Positions 19,296-27,752 of a stretch of 41,507 nucleotides of DNA are shown one piece after another. The position numbers and the translations under genes were made by a program. The DNA lies in the NCBI GenBank assembly GCA_014800795.1, contig JAAVFL010000016.1, positions 1-41,507 on the forward strand. The letters run 5' to 3'. The DNA comes from Bacteroidales bacterium (GTDB lineage: Bacteria; Bacteroidota; Bacteroidia; Bacteroidales; Muribaculaceae). Below the pieces are notes generated by a model, which was not told the origin of the DNA, searched no databases, and worked only from the letters and a program-made list of their open reading frames with translations. Every line of letters starts with the position of its first letter. Position 1 is the stretch's first letter.

Positions 19296-20549
19296 TCACC
19301 AAAAGTTTGCTTGTATTATCCGTTCGGTTATCATTCTATCTTTATCAGGAAGGAAACAACTGATATTTGTTTGTCGTTGAAGCATTCTTTTTCTTTTAGC
19401 CGGACATGGTCCCCAACATACGGGTAAGTATTTACATGAATAACATTCTGATTTATTATCAAAAATTGCAGGGATGGTGTATTTAAGTCCATCCGGCCAG
19501 ATTATCTGTCCGTCAACCTCAATGTGGGCTGGAACTTTATCCATTCCATCATTATCACATTTTCCAATTTTTCCATTTGGAAATATACAGTTAAAACTTG
19601 GTTTATCGGCATAACACATGTCGAATCTATGAATGACTGGGAAAATCCCAGAGTCTCTTGCTATTGTACATAGATATTCAATTTTTCTCTCAGTCTCGCG
19701 ATCTTCCTGTTCCTGCCAAACTCTCTCAATTGAGAGAATAAGATTCTTCTTAGCCTCTTTACTTAGGCGTTGATTCAATTCCGATATAATTTGGTCAGGT
19801 TTGGTGTTCTTTCTTGTGTAGTTAAATCTAAGCGCACAAGTTGAATATCCTGGTAGCAAATTAATGTTTTTCAGCACTGTTTCGTATGCAGATACAGACT
19901 TGAGACGTTTGATTTTATCATGATCCGCTTTTATACCATCAATTGTGATTTGATAATGTGTTACACCCGCTTTATGTAATTCTTTTATGCGTACGTCATT
20001 TAAAAGGGTTCCATTAGTAGTGATGGAACAATCAAATTTTTTGTTCAACTTTTTGCAAAGTTGATTGGAATACGAGGTTATCTCTTTAACAATGTCATAT
20101 GCTAAAAGGGGTTCACCTCCAAACCAGGAAAGAGTAAATAATTTAATATGTTCCTCATTTACTTTTTTATGAATATGTAATTTAATAGCGCTTACAATAT
20201 CAGGGCTCATATAAGCGTCTGCATGCTCCTGAATGCAGTACCAACATCTTAGGTTGCATTGGTATGTTGGTAGGAGCATTAAGTGATATTCTTCGTGATG
20301 CTGTCTATTATGAAACTTTAGTCTAACAAACTCCATCTCATTAATTTCATCGTCGCAGATGAATCTTAAATTATTCATTCTGGCATAAAAGTCAGGATAA
20401 AGATTAATATATTCATCTGGATTCTTCAGTAGTTCCTCAAAGAGTTTAATTCGTTCTTTTGAAACTGTAAAATAGAATTCGCTCAGACCATTATATATGA
20501 TATAATCGTCTCCGTATGGAATATAATAGTTGTAATAACTTGTTTTCAT
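19296..20549 (-). CDS. Radical SAM/SPASM peptide-modifying enzyme
   Basis: About 418 residues when started at the MKTSYYNYY methionine (20549). An upstream in-frame extension would overlap the precursor gene, so I reject it. The radical SAM cluster motif is CNLRCWYC with Cys98, Cys102 and Cys105, preceded by a 90-residue N-terminal domain typical of RiPP enzymes. SWFGGEPLL and TTNGTLL follow the TIM-barrel order. The C-terminal SPASM domain supplies auxiliary [4Fe-4S] ligands: FNCIFPNGKIGKC, ECYSCKYLPVCWGPCP and a final SCF. SPASM enzymes of this kind install thioether or carbon-carbon links or epimerise residues in peptides. The adjacent Cys-rich precursor is the obvious substrate. The exact chemistry cannot be read here. 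Base composition is markedly A/T-rich. Confidence 0.94.
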   Translation of the reverse strand: MKTSYYNYYIPYGDDYIIYNGLSEFYFTVSKERIKLFEELLKNPDEYINLYPDFYARMNNLRFICDDEINEMEFVRLKFHNRQHHEEYHLMLLPTYQCNLRCWYCIQEHADAYMSPDIVSAIKLHIHKKVNEEHIKLFTLSWFGGEPLLAYDIVKEITSYSNQLCKKLNKKFDCSITTNGTLLNDVRIKELHKAGVTHYQITIDGIKADHDKIKRLKSVSAYETVLKNINLLPGYSTCALRFNYTRKNTKPDQIISELNQRLSKEAKKNLILSIERVWQEQEDRETERKIEYLCTIARDSGIFPVIHRFDMCYADKPSFNCIFPNGKIGKCDNDGMDKVPAHIEVDGQIIWPDGLKYTIPAIFDNKSECYSCKYLPVCWGPCPAKRKRMLQRQTNISCFLPDKDRMITERIIQANFW

Positions 20550-20569
20550 TCGTAACTGATTAGCGATTA

Positions 20570-20626
20570 ATTGTATCGGGCTGCATTTATGAGTTATATA
20601 TAGATATAAGTGCATCCCGATACAAT
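20570..20626 (-). promoter_or_regulatory. Intercistronic stem-loop between precursor and enzyme genes
   Basis: An 11-pair perfect stem (20570-20580 with 20616-20626) extends inwards by two further four-pair blocks broken by single mismatches, around a 15-base loop. It fills the 88-base gap between the precursor stop and the enzyme start. It has no T-run, so it looks like an attenuator or mRNA-stabilising hairpin that would leave the precursor more abundant than the enzyme. Confidence 0.6.
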
Positions 20627-20637
20627 ACGTTCCATTA

Positions 20638-20886
20638 CTATGAAATGCAGCCTGCACTTCCTCCTGTTTTAATTATTTCTTTGCAGTCATTGCAACCTGC
20701 ATTAAAACAACCAGCATTATCATCTTTTGAGCAATCTATATTGCACCCAACTTTCCGACAACCTCCATTTGTACATCCGGTGTCTGTAAGAGGCATGATA
20801 TCTCCACTTCCGCCTTTAATCTGCAAGGCTTCCATTTCTGTTAGCAGTTCGTTGTCTGCTATTTTGTTCGATAATTGTTTGATCAT
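20638..20886 (-). CDS. RiPP precursor peptide: Gly-Gly leader plus eight-cysteine core
   Basis: An 82-residue peptide. The leader MIKQLSNKIADNELLTEMEA runs to LQIKGG (Gly25-Gly26), the double-glycine cleavage site and KGG ending seen in Bacteroidales natural-product precursors. The core (27-82) holds Cys38, 43, 48, 52, 60, 65, 68 and 80 and is rich in Gly, Asn and Asp. It shows an internal repeat: C-x-N-(G/A)-G-C occurs at 38-43 and 60-65, and C-N-(I)-D-C at 48-52 and 65-68. It has no signal peptide. The radical SAM/SPASM gene follows directly and a C39 exporter lies downstream, so modification, Gly-Gly cleavage and export are the expected fate. Thioether crosslinks are plausible from Cys spacing and nearby Asp, but this is inference. 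Confidence 0.9.
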   Translation of the reverse strand: MIKQLSNKIADNELLTEMEALQIKGGSGDIMPLTDTGCTNGGCRKVGCNIDCSKDDNAGCFNAGCNDCKEIIKTGGSAGCIS

Positions 20887-20965
20887 GTTTTTACTTCTTA
20901 TTAGTTAATATATGAATTAGTTTTCATTTTTTGTATAGCTGTAATGCATCAGCTTATAGAGGCGA

Positions 20966-21334
20966 TCATAAGTCGAATGTTCCGACAAATTCGTCATCAG
21001 TTTCAGTGGTGATGGTGATAGTGAAATTTCCGTTTGATGCAGGAAGGTAAACTTCTATCCCTTCATCAAGATATCCTGCACCTATAGAAACTGCATCGGT
21101 TTTTGTCTCTGTAACAACGATGGTGGCATAACTCCAATCATTAGGTGATGCAGCATAAATTATGTTATCAATGATTTTACACTCGGGAATGGGGGACATA
21201 GTATTCCGTCCACCTTTATTTTTTACAACTACTTTTATGTTTATGTCTGGTGGATTATTTGGAGAAATACCATCCGCATATCCATTTATGCAGAAAATGA
21301 TAGAAACAATTAATGTGATTATTCGATATTTCAT
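20966..21334 (-). CDS. Small secreted DUF3244-like protein
   Basis: A 122-residue protein with a signal peptide (about residues 1-20). The mature part is a single beta-sandwich-like domain ending NFTITITTETDDEFVGTFDL, which resembles the closing strands of the Bacteroidota DUF3244 family (short secreted proteins of unknown role). It is the first gene after a very good promoter and lies 79 bases before the precursor gene, so both probably share a transcript. It contains one Cys after the signal peptide and no lipobox. Its link to the peptide pathway is positional only. Immunity, binding of the product or an unrelated surface role are all open. Confidence 0.75.
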   Translation of the reverse strand: MKYRIITLIVSIIFCINGYADGISPNNPPDINIKVVVKNKGGRNTMSPIPECKIIDNIIYAASPNDWSYATIVVTETKTDAVSIGAGYLDEGIEVYLPASNGNFTITITTETDDEFVGTFDL

Positions 21335-21360
21335 AACCGTGATTTTTGATTTTTTCTTTG

Positions 21361-21392
21361 CAAAAATATGAATGGTTTCGCGTTATGACAAA
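21361..21392 (-). promoter_or_regulatory. Promoter of the RiPP precursor operon
   Basis: Minus strand TTTG (21392-21389), 20 bases, TATTTTTG (21368-21361), exact in both boxes. Transcription would start near 21353, 20 bases before the DUF3244-like start. Confidence 0.78.
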
Positions 21393-21437
21393 TAATTTGC
21401 ATGGAAATTATCGTAACACATGTGTGCTTTATGTGTT

Positions 21438-21505
21438 GATAATAAGGCAGTTATATAGGCGTTACGATGCAATAATCGTAACGCCTATATAACTGCCTTA
21501 TTATC
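21438..21505. repeat. Perfect 31-bp inverted repeat (6-base loop)
   Basis: 21438-21468 is the exact reverse complement of 21475-21505. It lies 33 bases past the regulator stop and about 45 bases upstream of the precursor-operon promoter. A further hairpin (AACACAT/ATGTGTT) abuts its left side. There is no T-run. It may end the regulator transcript, or it may be the target of the regulator or a small mobile relic. Confidence 0.8.
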
Positions 21506-21537
21506 AGGTGCAAATGCGGAGTGTTTTTTGGGTGCTG

Positions 21538-23304
21538 TTACGCAAACATTTGCAAATATATGTTGCGATTGGGCGATTCAGTTTGTTCTACAATTTTTTT
21601 CAGTCGAGATTTCCGCATTCTTATGGTCTCAATTCTCTGAATACCGAGTATCAATGCTATGGTGTGAGAACTCATTTTAGTGAAGATTAACAAGGCTAAC
21701 TGTATATCCTTTTCTGATAATTCAGGAAAATCACTCCGAAAATCGGACATGATATCAGAATGTGACTTATTAAGTGACTCTTCTAAGATTAAATATACTT
21801 TGGATGAATTAAGCTGGGTGATCATGTTTGAGAAATCATCAAGGAATGATTTTTCAGCGTTTGCTATGTAATTTGTCTTAATATCTTTATTCTTTTGTTT
21901 AAGAGCCTCCACCTCTTTATCTGCAAGTAATTTTTTCTTTGAAAGCTTATTTATTTGAGATATCAAGGAGTTCAAGGTCTCATAAAGCGATATTGATTCG
22001 GAAGTTGAGTTATTAATGTATGTGAGATTCTGATTTTGTAGTAATTGTATTTGTTTATTTAAATTGCAATTGATTAATGCAATGTTTGCAAGTTCTTTTG
22101 TTTTATTGTTCCTATATCGGGAGAATATATATAGGATAATTGTAATTACGGAAAAAGCACATAGTATGAATATTATTAATCTCTGTTTAAGCAATTTGTT
22201 TTGAATCAATTGAATCTTAAATTTGGAAGTTGTATAATCATTAAATCCGATAGCCACATGATTATTAATTCGGAATACAGCTTCTTTGCGGTTAATCTTC
22301 TTATATGTATCATATAAATTCATTAGAATCGTATCATTTAATTCAACGATACGGTTTTTTACCATGAAATATGAAATATTTAACGAGTCGTTTTGGTTTT
22401 TTGCAATAGACATAGCTTTGTCTATCAGTAAATTTGCATTTATTTTATTGCCGTTTTGCATCTCAAGATATGACATGAATGCATAGTTCAAGCTTTCTAA
22501 ATAAGTGCATTTATCCATGTACTTAGAATAATATTTGGCAGCTTCTTTCCAATTATTTTTGTTAGCAAGACTGTGGGCCATTATGGCAAATGATTCAGTC
22601 TTTTGATAGTGTGTTACGCATCTGTCGCGGATTGTTTCAAAAAGACTGTCTGAAGCTGACCATTGATCAGTTATCTGAAGACAAGTTAGCATCATTATCT
22701 CCGCATCTGTTTGCCAGTTTGTAAGTCCATTTCTCCCAAATATGTCAATTGCTTTGGCGAGATTTTCATAACATAACTTAAAGCATGATGATTGGTATGA
22801 AATGCTGGCAATATGGAAATATGTTCTACCTAACCAATAGTCCTTATTGTCAAAATGGGTGGAATTTATGATGTCCTTAGCTTTTTCAGCTTCATATGAA
22901 GCCTTTGAGTACTCGTCTGCGTAATAATAAATCGTAGAGAGGTAGAAGTGCGCGAGCATGCGGTGGTATGCGTCGTCGGAAGTGTCGAAGTAGGCGACGG
23001 CAGGGGAAATCAGCGTGTCGGACGTCTGATCAATGTAGTTTTTGTCGCGTGCCTGCGTCAGTAGCAGGGCGTGGAGGGCGCGGCGGCGCTCTCCGCTCAG
23101 ATCTTCCGTGGGGATAGCTTCAAGAATAGTCAGAGCACTGTCGGGATGCTCCTCCATAACGGTTTCGGCAATCTCCATGGCGCGGTCTGCCTCTAAGTCA
23201 GATTTGCTTGTGCAACCCGCGATAAAAATGGCAGACCATACTATTACCGTAATTTTACATAATGCCTCAAGAGGGCGATATTTCTTGGATAGTTGAATAT
23301 TCAT
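21538..23304 (-). CDS. TPR-transmembrane-HTH regulator of the RiPP locus
   Basis: A 588-residue protein of a Bacteroidota membrane-regulator type. It has a lipoprotein-like signal (IFIAGC, about residue 31), a helical TPR-like periplasmic part (about 40-365), one membrane helix (LIIFILCAFSVITIILYIF, about 377-395), a coiled coil (about 400-480) and a cytoplasmic C-terminal helix-turn-helix (LSEKDIQLALLIF...TIALILGIQRIETIRMRKSRL) like LuxR/GerE domains. It probably senses a peptide or envelope cue and controls the adjacent operon. It starts 21 bases after the plsC stop. The first ~120 codons (downstream to about 22945) are G/C-rich like plsC, while the rest is strongly A/T-rich like the precursor operon. 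This points to recombination within the gene. Confidence 0.85.
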   Translation of the reverse strand: MNIQLSKKYRPLEALCKITVIVWSAIFIAGCTSKSDLEADRAMEIAETVMEEHPDSALTILEAIPTEDLSGERRRALHALLLTQARDKNYIDQTSDTLISPAVAYFDTSDDAYHRMLAHFYLSTIYYYADEYSKASYEAEKAKDIINSTHFDNKDYWLGRTYFHIASISYQSSCFKLCYENLAKAIDIFGRNGLTNWQTDAEIMMLTCLQITDQWSASDSLFETIRDRCVTHYQKTESFAIMAHSLANKNNWKEAAKYYSKYMDKCTYLESLNYAFMSYLEMQNGNKINANLLIDKAMSIAKNQNDSLNISYFMVKNRIVELNDTILMNLYDTYKKINRKEAVFRINNHVAIGFNDYTTSKFKIQLIQNKLLKQRLIIFILCAFSVITIILYIFSRYRNNKTKELANIALINCNLNKQIQLLQNQNLTYINNSTSESISLYETLNSLISQINKLSKKKLLADKEVEALKQKNKDIKTNYIANAEKSFLDDFSNMITQLNSSKVYLILEESLNKSHSDIMSDFRSDFPELSEKDIQLALLIFTKMSSHTIALILGIQRIETIRMRKSRLKKIVEQTESPNRNIYLQMFA

Positions 23305-23324
23305 TGGCAGAGAAAGAGATATTT

Positions 23325-24053
23325 TTACTGATGGCGGCCAGGTAGAGCGGAGTGAACGGCGGCATACGATTCGTCGATCACCCGGCGGCGGTCAGCCTCG
23401 TCTGCAGGAGCGGCCACAGGCTTGTGGATGGTAAGGCGGATAGTGCCCCAGCGGGGGAGCCACGTGGTGCGGGGCATCACATCGAAGGCTCCGTCGATGG
23501 TTACGGGAACTACCGGCAGATGAAACTCCATGGCGAGCTGAAACGCACCTTTGTGGAAGGCGCGCATGCGTCCGGTGAATGTGCGCGATCCCTCGGGGAA
23601 CACTACGAGCGACATACCTCCCTGAAGGGTGCGCTCCGCTTTATCCATAGTGTGGCGTATGGCTGTCGGCGACGAGTTGTCAACGAATATATGTCCGGCA
23701 GCCGCGCAGCTTGCCCCGATGACCGGAAATTTCAGAAGCTCCTTTTTCATCATCCACTTGAAGTTGTGGTTGAGGTAGCCATAGATGGCGAATATGTCGT
23801 AGGCCCCCTGATGGTTGGCTACGAACACATATGAGGTTTTCGGGTCGATGTTTTCGCGTCCTGTCACCTTTACCCTTACCAACGAGGCCGCAAGGCATAT
23901 GCGAGCCCAGATGTGGCCGGGCCAGTAACCCCACCATTTTCCTCCGAAACAGAGCGAGCCTATTATGGTAAGTGTGCCCGCCACAATAGTGGTTGCTACA
24001 ACAACTGGAAGCATTATAAACAGCTGATATATGCGATAGAGGAGGAGTTTCAT
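23325..24053 (-). CDS. plsC: 1-acylglycerol-3-phosphate acyltransferase (PlsC family)
   Basis: A 242-residue membrane-associated acyltransferase. An N-terminal hydrophobic segment (about residues 12-37) precedes the catalytic NHQGAYD (HX4D). The substrate motif FPEGSRTFTG and a VPVTIDGAF segment follow. It converts lysophosphatidic acid to phosphatidic acid in phospholipid synthesis. It sits after the glyA terminator, and its promoter is not obvious. It is separated by only 21 bases from the TPR regulator, so some read-through into that gene is likely. Confidence 0.9.
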   Translation of the reverse strand: MKLLLYRIYQLFIMLPVVVATTIVAGTLTIIGSLCFGGKWWGYWPGHIWARICLAASLVRVKVTGRENIDPKTSYVFVANHQGAYDIFAIYGYLNHNFKWMMKKELLKFPVIGASCAAAGHIFVDNSSPTAIRHTMDKAERTLQGGMSLVVFPEGSRTFTGRMRAFHKGAFQLAMEFHLPVVPVTIDGAFDVMPRTTWLPRWGTIRLTIHKPVAAPADEADRRRVIDESYAAVHSALPGRHQ

Positions 24054-24135
24054 GATTTTCGGAATGGTTTGAAGTTGGTGATAGGGTAATGGGTAGAGGG
24101 GGCGGGTAATAGTTATAGAGAGATTGGAAAAGGAT

Positions 24136-24195
24136 ATGAGCAGGGGAGCAATCCGGTGCGTCGGTTTTACATCGCACCGGAATGCTCCCGCTCAT
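24136..24195 (-). terminator. Hairpin terminator after glyA
   Basis: A long imperfect stem (ATGAGC...GGAGCA.TCCGGTGCG with its complement), closing loop about 24161-24172, 59 bases past the glyA stop. Confidence 0.7.
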
Positions 24196-24253
24196 TTACT
24201 ATTTATACAGACAATTACTAATTGCAAAATTGCTAATCGCTAATTGCACAGGG

Positions 24254-25534
24254 TTACCATGCGAACATGGGGCGGTCTTCCATCATGGTGTTCACTTTCT
24301 CGCGAACTGATGCGATGGTGGCGGGGCTTTCGGGATTTGACAGTACGGTGTCGATCATCTCCACAATGTCGCCCATCTGATCCTCGCGCACGCCGCGGGT
24401 GGTAATGGCGGGAGTTCCGAGGCGGATTCCTGAAGTGAGGAAGGGGGAGCGGCTGTCGAAGGGCACCATGTTCTTGTTGGCGGTGATGTCGGCTTCCACG
24501 AGCACACGTTCTGCTACCTTACCGGTGAGGTCGGGGAACTTTGTGCGGAGGTCTACGAGCATGCAGTGGTTGTCTGTTCCACCTGAAATAATCTTGTAGC
24601 CTTTGTCAACGAGCGCCTGAGCCATTGTGGCTGCGTTTTTCTTCACCTGAGCCTGATATTCGCGGTATTCGGGAGTGAGAGCCTCGCCGAAAGCCACAGC
24701 TTTGGCTGCGATGACATGTTCGAGCGGACCGCCCTGAACACCGGGGAAGACTGCCGAGTCGAGCAGCGACGACATTTTGCGGATCTCACCTTTCTTGGTA
24801 GTCTTGCCCCAAGGATTATCGAAATCCTTGCCGAGCAGAATCACGCCACCGCGCGGACCGCGCAAGGTCTTGTGGGTAGTGGAGGTTACGATATGGGCAT
24901 ACTTGAGCGGGTTGTCGAGCAGACCGGCTGCGATGAGACCTGCGGGATGGGCCATATCTACCATGAAGATTGCACCGATCTTATCGGCGATCTCACGCAT
25001 GCGTGCGTAGTTCCATTCGCGTGAGTAGGCGCTGGCTCCGCCAACAATCAGTTTCGGACGTTCGCGCAGGGCAATCTCCTCCATCTGGTCGTAGTCTACC
25101 AGACCGGTTTCCTCATTTACGTTGTAGCCGATGGCATTGAACATCAGTCCGGAGAAGTTTACAGGACTTCCGTGTGAGAGGTGACCGCCGTGGTCAAGAT
25201 TCATACCCATGAATGTATCGCCGGGTTTAAGCACCGACATGAATACTGCCATATTGGCTTGTGCGCCCGAATGGGGCTGAACGTTGGCATATTCCGCATC
25301 GAACAGCTTTTTAAGGCGGTCGATGGCGAGCTGCTCGGCTTCATCCACAACCTGACAACCACCATAGTAGCGGTGGCCGGGATAGCCCTCGGCATATTTA
25401 TTGGTGAGGCATGAGCCCATAGCTTCCATCACCTGATCTGATACGAAGTTTTCCGAAGCAATCAGCTCGATACCTTTCTTCTGGCGCTGATGCTCACGTT
25501 CGATAATGTCGAAAATCGCGTTGTCGCGTTGCAT
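24254..25534 (-). CDS. glyA: Serine hydroxymethyltransferase
   Basis: A 426-residue PLP enzyme of one-carbon metabolism, interconverting serine and glycine with tetrahydrofolate. Visible motifs are [12 protein letters not shown] near the start, [26 protein letters not shown], and the PLP-lysine segment [15 protein letters not shown]. It starts 33 bases after the flavin reductase stop and probably ends the pyrB-pyrI transcript. Standard length and start. Confidence 0.97.
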   Translation of the reverse strand: MQRDNAIFDIIEREHQRQKKGIELIASENFVSDQVMEAMGSCLTNKYAEGYPGHRYYGGCQVVDEAEQLAIDRLKKLFDAEYANVQPHSGAQANMAVFMSVLKPGDTFMGMNLDHGGHLSHGSPVNFSGLMFNAIGYNVNEETGLVDYDQMEEIALRERPKLIVGGASAYSREWNYARMREIADKIGAIFMVDMAHPAGLIAAGLLDNPLKYAHIVTSTTHKTLRGPRGGVILLGKDFDNPWGKTTKKGEIRKMSSLLDSAVFPGVQGGPLEHVIAAKAVAFGEALTPEYREYQAQVKKNAATMAQALVDKGYKIISGGTDNHCMLVDLRTKFPDLTGKVAERVLVEADITANKNMVPFDSRSPFLTSGIRLGTPAITTRGVREDQMGDIVEMIDTVLSNPESPATIASVREKVNTMMEDRPMFAW

Positions 25535-25567
25535 AATTGAGTGGTTTATATTATGATAAATCGTTGT

Positions 25568-26140
25568 TTACTTTTTCTTTTTCTGAACCGAGAATCCGAA
25601 TTTTCCGATATGATCGCCTTGCCGGAAATATTGTCCGTGGCTATAGCTGATCAGACCGGCGCGGTCAAGGCGGAAAGCATCTGTCTCGGGATCGAACAGT
25701 CTCTCGTCGGCAAGCACGTTCACAACCTGCGCCACGAACATGTCGTGGCTGCCAAGGGGGAGTACGGTCTTAACCTTGCACTCGATGCATAGCGGTGATT
25801 CCTTAATATAAGGACAGGCTACCGCCACGCCTTTTACGGGAGTTAGGCCGGTCTCTTTCCATTTGTCGTAGTCGCGCCCGGACCGTACACCTATCCAGTC
25901 GGTTGCGCGTGCCATAGCCTCTGTGGTCAGATTAATGGTGAACTGCATCTGTTCGCGCAAGATAGGGTAGGAGTGCCGTGAAGGACGCACCGAGATATAA
26001 CACATGGCAGGATCTGTGCATATGGTACCGGTCCAGGCAACGGTAATCATGTTTGACTGTTCGATGCCCGCGCCGCAGGTCACTATCACTGCGGGCAACG
26101 GGTATATCATTGTTCCCGGTTTGAGATTGCGGTGTGGCAT
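25568..26140 (-). CDS. Flavin reductase-like FMN-binding protein
   Basis: About 190 residues from the methionine at 26140 (MPHRNLKPG), 11 bases after the pyrI stop. The longer in-frame extension runs back through pyrI and is rejected. The opening MIYPLPAVIVTCG..., NMITVAWTGTICTDPAMCYIS and HSYPILREQMQFTINL are typical of flavoredoxin/flavin-reductase domain proteins that bind FMN on a split beta-barrel. It ends in a lysine run. A partner electron donor is not identifiable. The spacing shows it is in the pyrBI operon. Confidence 0.88.
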   Translation of the reverse strand: MPHRNLKPGTMIYPLPAVIVTCGAGIEQSNMITVAWTGTICTDPAMCYISVRPSRHSYPILREQMQFTINLTTEAMARATDWIGVRSGRDYDKWKETGLTPVKGVAVACPYIKESPLCIECKVKTVLPLGSHDMFVAQVVNVLADERLFDPETDAFRLDRAGLISYSHGQYFRQGDHIGKFGFSVQKKKK

Positions 26141-26151
26141 GTCGGCAGAAA

Positions 26152-26613
26152 TCAGAGTATTTCGGCTTTCGCTGCCTCTACGGTGTGGTTGCAGTAGCGG
26201 CAACGGATCAGTGCGCTGTTGTCCGCGTCCGCTTCGAATATGGTGGCCATAGGCTCGTTGTTGGTAATGCATTTGGGATTGTTGCATTTTACGATGCCAC
26301 GAAGCTGTTTGGGGAGCGACACGGGACGTTTCTCAGCCACCTTGTAATCGCGTATGATATTTACAACCGCCGATGGAGCTATGAGGGCGATGCGGTTAAG
26401 CACAGCCTCGGGAAAGAAGGTGTCGGCAACCTTTATGATTCCTTTTGTGCCCAGCCTTCCGCTTTCGAGGTTGTTGCCTATGGTCAGCTTATGAGGCATC
26501 TCGGCGAGGCGGAGTATCTTTACGCATTTGAAAAGCGCATCGGATGGGATATGATCTATGACTGTACCGCTCTCTAAGGCGGCTACTGCCATCTCTTTGT
26601 CTGTCTTTGTCAT
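26152..26613 (-). CDS. pyrI: Aspartate carbamoyltransferase regulatory subunit
   Basis: A 153-residue regulatory chain. The allosteric N-terminal domain has GTVIDHIPSDALFK and LTIGNNLES. The zinc domain has CNNPKC and CRYC, the four-cysteine site that docks on PyrB. It confers nucleotide feedback control on the catalytic trimers encoded by pyrB, 60 bases upstream. Length is normal. Confidence 0.97.
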   Translation of the reverse strand: MTKTDKEMAVAALESGTVIDHIPSDALFKCVKILRLAEMPHKLTIGNNLESGRLGTKGIIKVADTFFPEAVLNRIALIAPSAVVNIIRDYKVAEKRPVSLPKQLRGIVKCNNPKCITNNEPMATIFEADADNSALIRCRYCNHTVEAAKAEIL

Positions 26614-26673
26614 GATAGCGGGAATAATTGCATTTATTTCTTCCGGTTTTAACTTGTTGCAGTCTGCAGCCGG

Positions 26674-27594
26674 TTACCGGGGTACTTTGATTCCCAGGGC
26701 ACGACATATAAGTGCCTGGCGCGCGAACAGTCCGTTGCGGGCCTGATCGAAGTAATATGCCTTGGGATTATCGTCCACGTCGTGTGATATTTCATTGACG
26801 CGGGGAAGGGGATGAAGTATCCTGAGGTTCTCTTTCGAAGTATCGAGCATCGAGTTATGAAGAGTATACAGATCCTTTACCCTTTCGTATTCCATTATGT
26901 CGGAGAATCGTTCGCGCTGCACACGGGTCATATAGATTATGTCGGATGAATCGATAACTTCACGCGAGAAGTCTTTGTGCTCCTCGTATGGGATGCCTTG
27001 TCTTTCGCAGAAATCGATATATTCACGCGGCATTTTCAACTCGTCGCATGCAACGAACCGGAATGTCGGTTTGAAATATTTCATCGCCATAAGCAGCGAG
27101 TGAACGGTGCGGCCATATTTCAGATCTCCAACCATGGTGATGGTGAGATTCTCGAGAGTGCCTTGCGTCTTGAGAATGGAATATAGATCGAGCATGGTCT
27201 GCGAAGGGTGTTGGTTCGCTCCGTCGCCTGCATTGATCACTGGGATCTCTGTTACTTCTGTCGCATACCGCGCGGCTCCTTCGAGATAGTGTCGCATGAT
27301 GATGAGATCCACATAGTTGCTCACCATCTTGATAGTATCTTTGAGGGTTTCACCTTTTGAAGAGGAGGTCGTGGACGCATCGGAAAAGCCGATTACTCTG
27401 CCACCCAGACGGTTTACGGCAGTCTCGAAGCTTAAGCGAGTGCGGGTAGAGGGTTCAAAAAAGAGCGTCGCCACCACTTTTCCGTCAAGGATCTTGTGGT
27501 TGGGATGCTCTTCAAAATATCGTGCCGTCTCAAGCAGTTGCAAAATCTGCTCCTTGGAGAGGTCGTCGATGGAAACCAGGCTGTTTGGATTCAT
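26674..27594 (-). CDS. pyrB: Aspartate carbamoyltransferase catalytic subunit
   Basis: 306 residues from the methionine at 27594 ([16 protein letters not shown]). A 20-residue upstream extension crosses the promoter -7 region and is rejected. [13 protein letters not shown] is the carbamoyl-phosphate site. [12 protein letters not shown] and [15 protein letters not shown] follow, and HPLPRVNEI closes the active site. It catalyses the first committed step of pyrimidine synthesis and leads the pyrB-pyrI-flavin reductase-glyA operon. Confidence 0.97.
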   Translation of the reverse strand: MNPNSLVSIDDLSKEQILQLLETARYFEEHPNHKILDGKVVATLFFEPSTRTRLSFETAVNRLGGRVIGFSDASTTSSSKGETLKDTIKMVSNYVDLIIMRHYLEGAARYATEVTEIPVINAGDGANQHPSQTMLDLYSILKTQGTLENLTITMVGDLKYGRTVHSLLMAMKYFKPTFRFVACDELKMPREYIDFCERQGIPYEEHKDFSREVIDSSDIIYMTRVQRERFSDIMEYERVKDLYTLHNSMLDTSKENLRILHPLPRVNEISHDVDDNPKAYYFDQARNGLFARQALICRALGIKVPR

Positions 27595-27621
27595 CACAAA
27601 ATAAATTTGAATTAGTTTTGG

Positions 27622-27655
27622 CAAAGTTACAAAAAATGGCGCTCTTTCATACAAT
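27622..27655 (-). promoter_or_regulatory. Promoter of the pyrB operon
   Basis: Minus strand ATTG (27655-27652), 22 bases, TAACTTTG (27629-27622, exact -7 box), 28 bases before the chosen pyrB start. Confidence 0.6.
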
Positions 27656-27752
27656 CTCCCACCTCAAATTTGTATCGGCCATCTGTAAAAAAACATATGT
27701 GGATGATGATGTCGTTACTCTTTCCCGCGATATAACGGCAGGTAAGTTTCCG

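Noticed and set aside
20549-20657. Upstream 36-residue extension of the radical SAM enzyme
   Set aside because: It would cross the intercistronic stem-loop and overlap the precursor's end in another frame; the internal Met at 20549 gives the family-like N-terminus.
24196-24253. Short repeats CTAATTGCA near the glyA end
   Set aside because: Two or three imperfect copies of about nine bases in A/T-rich intergenic DNA; too short and irregular to call an array or CRISPR.
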